Source: Nageia nagi
Lineage: Eukaryota > Pinophyta
DNA length: 64,000 nucleotides
NCBI GenBank assembly: GCA_050084985.1
Contig: JBITNC010000002.1
Location: 2,976,001 to 3,040,000, forward strand
Direction: 5' to 3'
The position numbers and the translations under genes are program-made. The notes beneath the pieces were generated by a model. That model did no database searches, had not been told where the DNA came from, and worked only from the letters and a program-made list of their open reading frames with translations. Below, piece after piece: positions 60,716 through 64,000 of the stretch; position 1 is the first letter of the stretch; every line of letters begins with the position of its first letter.

Positions 60716-63700
60716 GGCTTCAAGCACCAAAAGTACCTTCTTTGAAGGCCAGGAAGACCCATAGCTAGTTGTTCGAGAGGCATGTGACTAAAAACCATAT
60801 GATTCGAATTTTGACGAAGAGTTTGATAGAATTTCAGTCGAAGAGCAGACTAGAGCTCCTCGAGGCCAAATTTAAGGGGAAATATATCTTTGTTGGTGAC
60901 ACTGATTAGGGTGACTTGGACCCAATTATGACTTTGGCCTCTACAACCTCTCTCAGCAAGGAGGACCTGTCTGGGAACTTATCCACACATGCCACTTTTT
61001 CAATGCCGCCATGATACCGTTTGTAGTATGTTTTCTTGACTTATGCAATGAAGTGGCAAAGAAGTGTGATTTCAGCAAGAGAGTGCTATGGTATACAGAG
61101 GGCAATGTAATCATGGACTTCAGCCCTGCTAGTATTGAAGCAGCTTTTGACTGGAAATATTATGGGGATGAATATACATTGGTCCATTTGGAGGAGTTTC
61201 ATGACTCCACTTTCTAGCCTGAAGACTATATTAGACCTTGGTTGCTTGAGGAATTTCAGAACCTTCAGGGGAAAGGTTGATCAGTGAGTGAAAAGAAGAA
61301 TTTCTACCAGTGGTGGCAAAATTGATCACCTTATTATCAAGAGTAACCAGTCAAGAGAGTGATGCCGAGTACCGGAGGGAGTTCAAAGGATTTATGGCTG
61401 CAATTAGTTCGGAGAGGTCCATTTGGTGGGCAAGGGTTATCAGTGATGCCCTGCGCTACCGGTTGTCTTTGTTTGGCTCCTCGAAGAGATTTTACATGAA
61501 CTCTTACCTGGTGTACCTATTACTGCACGACAAGGTCAAATCCAAGGAGCTAGCTGACGAGAGGTACTTGGGAGAGAACACCCCCGTGTGGAGGGCATAC
61601 CAGAAATGGTGGTGCCAAAATAGATTTGAGTATTTTTATGAAAAAATGACGCCTGGGAATATGATATCTACAAGGATATCAAGGGAGAGTCCATGGTGAA
61701 GAGGGTTTCTGATGCTGCTATCCAGGCTATTCGCGTGCATGCAGACCTTTTTCTGCAAGACGCTAACTTCACCTACATCAAATTTTATGGCTCGGAAGAG
61801 TAGCCCATGCTCCTGCCTAGGTATGTCAGCGACAGGTTGGTCCTCATGGAGTTTGCCAGGCAGCTCTTTTTCCTAAAGGAGAAGGTCTGGAAGAAGAAAA
61901 ACGCCACCATCAACTTGCCTATATCTATATCTGGATATGTGTGCCAAACTTGGGTGGAGGCAACACACATGCGGGAGGAGCTACAACAATATAACTTCTT
62001 CAGGGAAGCTGCTGCTAGGAACTATGATCTCGAGGGGATGATTGCTCGTTTCTGTGACACTGCTTTTCATCGGCCCATTCCATTTCCTCACAAGTCTTTG
62101 GGGTTGAGGAAAGGTATAGGAATGTGTAGGATGAAGGGGAAATTGCGCGCATCACAACTCATTTGAGTAAAAAGAAGGCTTCCCTTCAGGTAGAAAAGCC
62201 CCGATCTAAGGAGGCCACTTTGAAGATCAAATCTCCTGCCCACACAACGTCCTCACCAAAATAGAAGCCCTTACTTTTTGCAGGAAGAAGGCAAGAGGCC
62301 CTCAAAGAGCCCCTTCCAGGGCCCAACAAGCGTAGTGTGTTAGAAGCTAACCTTAAAGATGTTGGGTATTGTGCTCTCCCTTCAGATCTGTTGGACAATG
62401 TGATAAACACAACATGTGTGAGTGACTCCCCCACGGAAGCTATTCCTTCTAGATCGACCCATTCTCCTGGACAAAGAGGGAAAGTTCCCCTTTACAACAA
62501 AGTTCTAGCAGCTTTGAGACCTCTTCCACTTGTTTAGATGAAGAAGTTGATGGAAACCCTGACCATACAGTTGAAGACTCTGCAAAAGAGTCAGAGAGAA
62601 GAAGAAGAGGGAGGTGATGCCAACACTGCTTATTCACCTTAGCTAGAAGACATAGCCATTGGTGCTTCAAAACCTGATGAGATGGAAGTAGAAACCATCT
62701 CGGAAGATGAGATAGTGGATGTAGGGACTTATGATGATGATGACCAGATACTTGGCCAGAAGTGTGCTAGAGAGGTGGCTACCTCCAAATCCTCTCCTGC
62801 TGAACCCAAGAAAAGGTCTCTCTCGCGTAAAGCTTCTACTAAGAGGAGTCATGATAAATCTCCCTAGCTTCGAAATATAGGCATATCTCTAGGTGGTAGT
62901 GGAGGAGATGAAGAGGACGAAGGAGAGACAGAAGAACAGAAGAAGAAGAGGAGGCAGGAAGAGCATTAGGGCAAGGAGATGGCGGTAGTTCCAACTACCC
63001 TAGCAAAGGAGGCCACGAAAGTTGATAAAGGAAGGTTGTTGGTTCAAAGGTTCCCCCTCGAACAGCGATTGAACATCCAAATCTTGATCTAGATGCATGC
63101 CTTAGAGCCCTCAGCATGAGTATGGCTTACGATGAAGATATAGACTAGGACTTGCGGTCTGAGGACGAGGAAGAAGAACTTTCGGATGGGGAGAAAATTT
63201 GGAGGGTGGATACTTTTGTCTCCAAGGAGAAGCATCCTCAGAGGGCCGAGGACTATCTTATCGAAACTTTCAAGATGCTAGTCAAATTGGGGATAACGGC
63301 CAGGAAACACATTGTTACCCAGAATGCTGCAGTCATGGAATAGGAAGGCTATGAAGCTAAAAGGTAAGTGAAGAAATTAAAGAAGGAGCTCACAGCCAGT
63401 CGGACAATTATAAAGAAGTTCCAGAAAATTAGCACCACTCCCTTACATTTGCAAAAACAAACTTCCTTCCATGAGGGTTGGGAACTCATGAAGGAGCAGC
63501 TCAAGAATGAGATGGTGGAGACCGTCGAGAGATTGTCTTCACGCATTTACAAGCTCCTAGCCGAGGGCGTTGAGATCAAGGATCTCATAGCTCAGATTAC
63601 TACTCACCTCGACCAGTTGGATAGTTACCTACCCAACGTCTCCCACTTGCAACACACTTTCGTCGATAACCCCGAGAAATTGGTCTACTACCATGAGTTC

Positions 63701-64000
63701 ACCTATCACCACAATTGGTTGAACCATGCACTCGAGAAGTGCAATGCTATCCTCAAAGTAAGGATCCCCTTGCAAAAGGTGGAGCAAATGAGCGAATATC
63801 TTTATCAGCTCATTCCAAGGGGAGGATAATAATGTTCAAAAGAAGGAAGCAGTATTGGCAGAGGCCTAGAATCTGATCCAGGAGCATCTTGAGGTCGAGG
63901 ATCTAAACTTGTTGAAGGCAGGACTTCCTATCGTGCACCAGAGGCAGATGGTCATCTGGAGGTACCAGATGTAGGCCACTATCAAGAAGATTGAGGATTA
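60716..64000 (+). pseudogene. Unrecognised coding repeat, copy 2, over 1000 codons, runs off the window
   Basis: The likely start is ATG 60716 (MASSTKSTFFEGQEDP, then TAG). From 60862 it has the blocks shared with copy 1: LLEAKFKGKYIFVGDTD, LSKEDL, LCNEVAKKCDFSKRVLW and NVIMDFSPASIEAAFDWKY. Then an unshared globular part: ISSERSIWWARVISDALRYR, VWRAYQKWWCQNRFEYFYEK, VLMEFARQLFFLKEKVWKKK. From about 62150 a Lys/Glu/Ser-rich hinge with acidic runs (EEEEGGD, GTYDDDD, EDEEEELSDGE), and from 63368 a probable coiled coil (KKLKKELTASRTIIKKFQK, ERLSSRIYKLLAEG). Frameshifts (near 60980, 61260, 61680 and 62130) and more than ten stops break it. No RT, integrase, protease or zinc knuckle is seen. Function unknown. 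Confidence 0.65.

Overview
This 64 kb window looks like the repeat-filled, AT-rich nuclear DNA of a seed plant, most likely a gymnosperm (an inference: old, nested LTR retrotransposons, CpG-poor sequence, almost no host coding sequence, and one plant-type aldehyde oxidase gene end with a GT-AG intron). I see no rRNA, tRNA gene, CRISPR array, organelle DNA or bacterial-type gene.

Layout. 1-6.8 kb is AT-rich unassigned DNA with a decayed Asp/Asn-rich reading frame and a (TG)47 microsatellite. 6.8-12.8 kb is a minus-strand LTR element (family A) with no pol and a ~62-bp tandem array. 16.7-17.3 kb is a decayed Ty3/gypsy integrase end, and beside it sits a complete but inactivated Ty1/copia element (17298-22979, TSD CTAAT, minus strand). 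26.7-28.1 kb is a solo LTR (TSD TATTT) carrying nine 30-bp repeats. 31.8-32.7 kb is another solo LTR (TSD CAATT). 32842-33360 (minus) holds the last two exons of an aldehyde oxidase gene with open frames. 34622-40560 is a second complete but decayed copia element (plus strand, short 209/212-bp LTRs, TSD TAAAT) lying upstream of those exons, perhaps in an intron of that gene.

From 41 to 54 kb there are two related minus-strand gypsy elements. Element C (to 48520) keeps pol remnants (RT, RNase H) but no recognisable gag, and its RNase H is split by a ~3.8-kb non-coding insertion containing a regular 183-bp tandem array. Element B (48643-54086) keeps gag and a dead protease in one reading frame that runs into 60-bp (20-residue) repeats where RT and integrase should be. 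Element B sits inside copy 1 of a protein-coding repeat that I do not recognise. Copy 2 of it runs from 60716 to the window end (over 1000 codons, several stops and frameshifts), preceded by a ~90-bp tandem array. At 55486-58109 a family-A solo LTR contains two further LTR insertions, each with its own target-site duplication.

Nothing here works as an operon. The history is successive insertion: host gene and unknown coding repeat first, then gypsy-type elements, copia elements and solo LTRs. The most notable items are the unrecognised coding repeat, the aldehyde oxidase end, the gag-protease-minisatellite polyprotein of element B, and the short-period arrays embedded in several elements.
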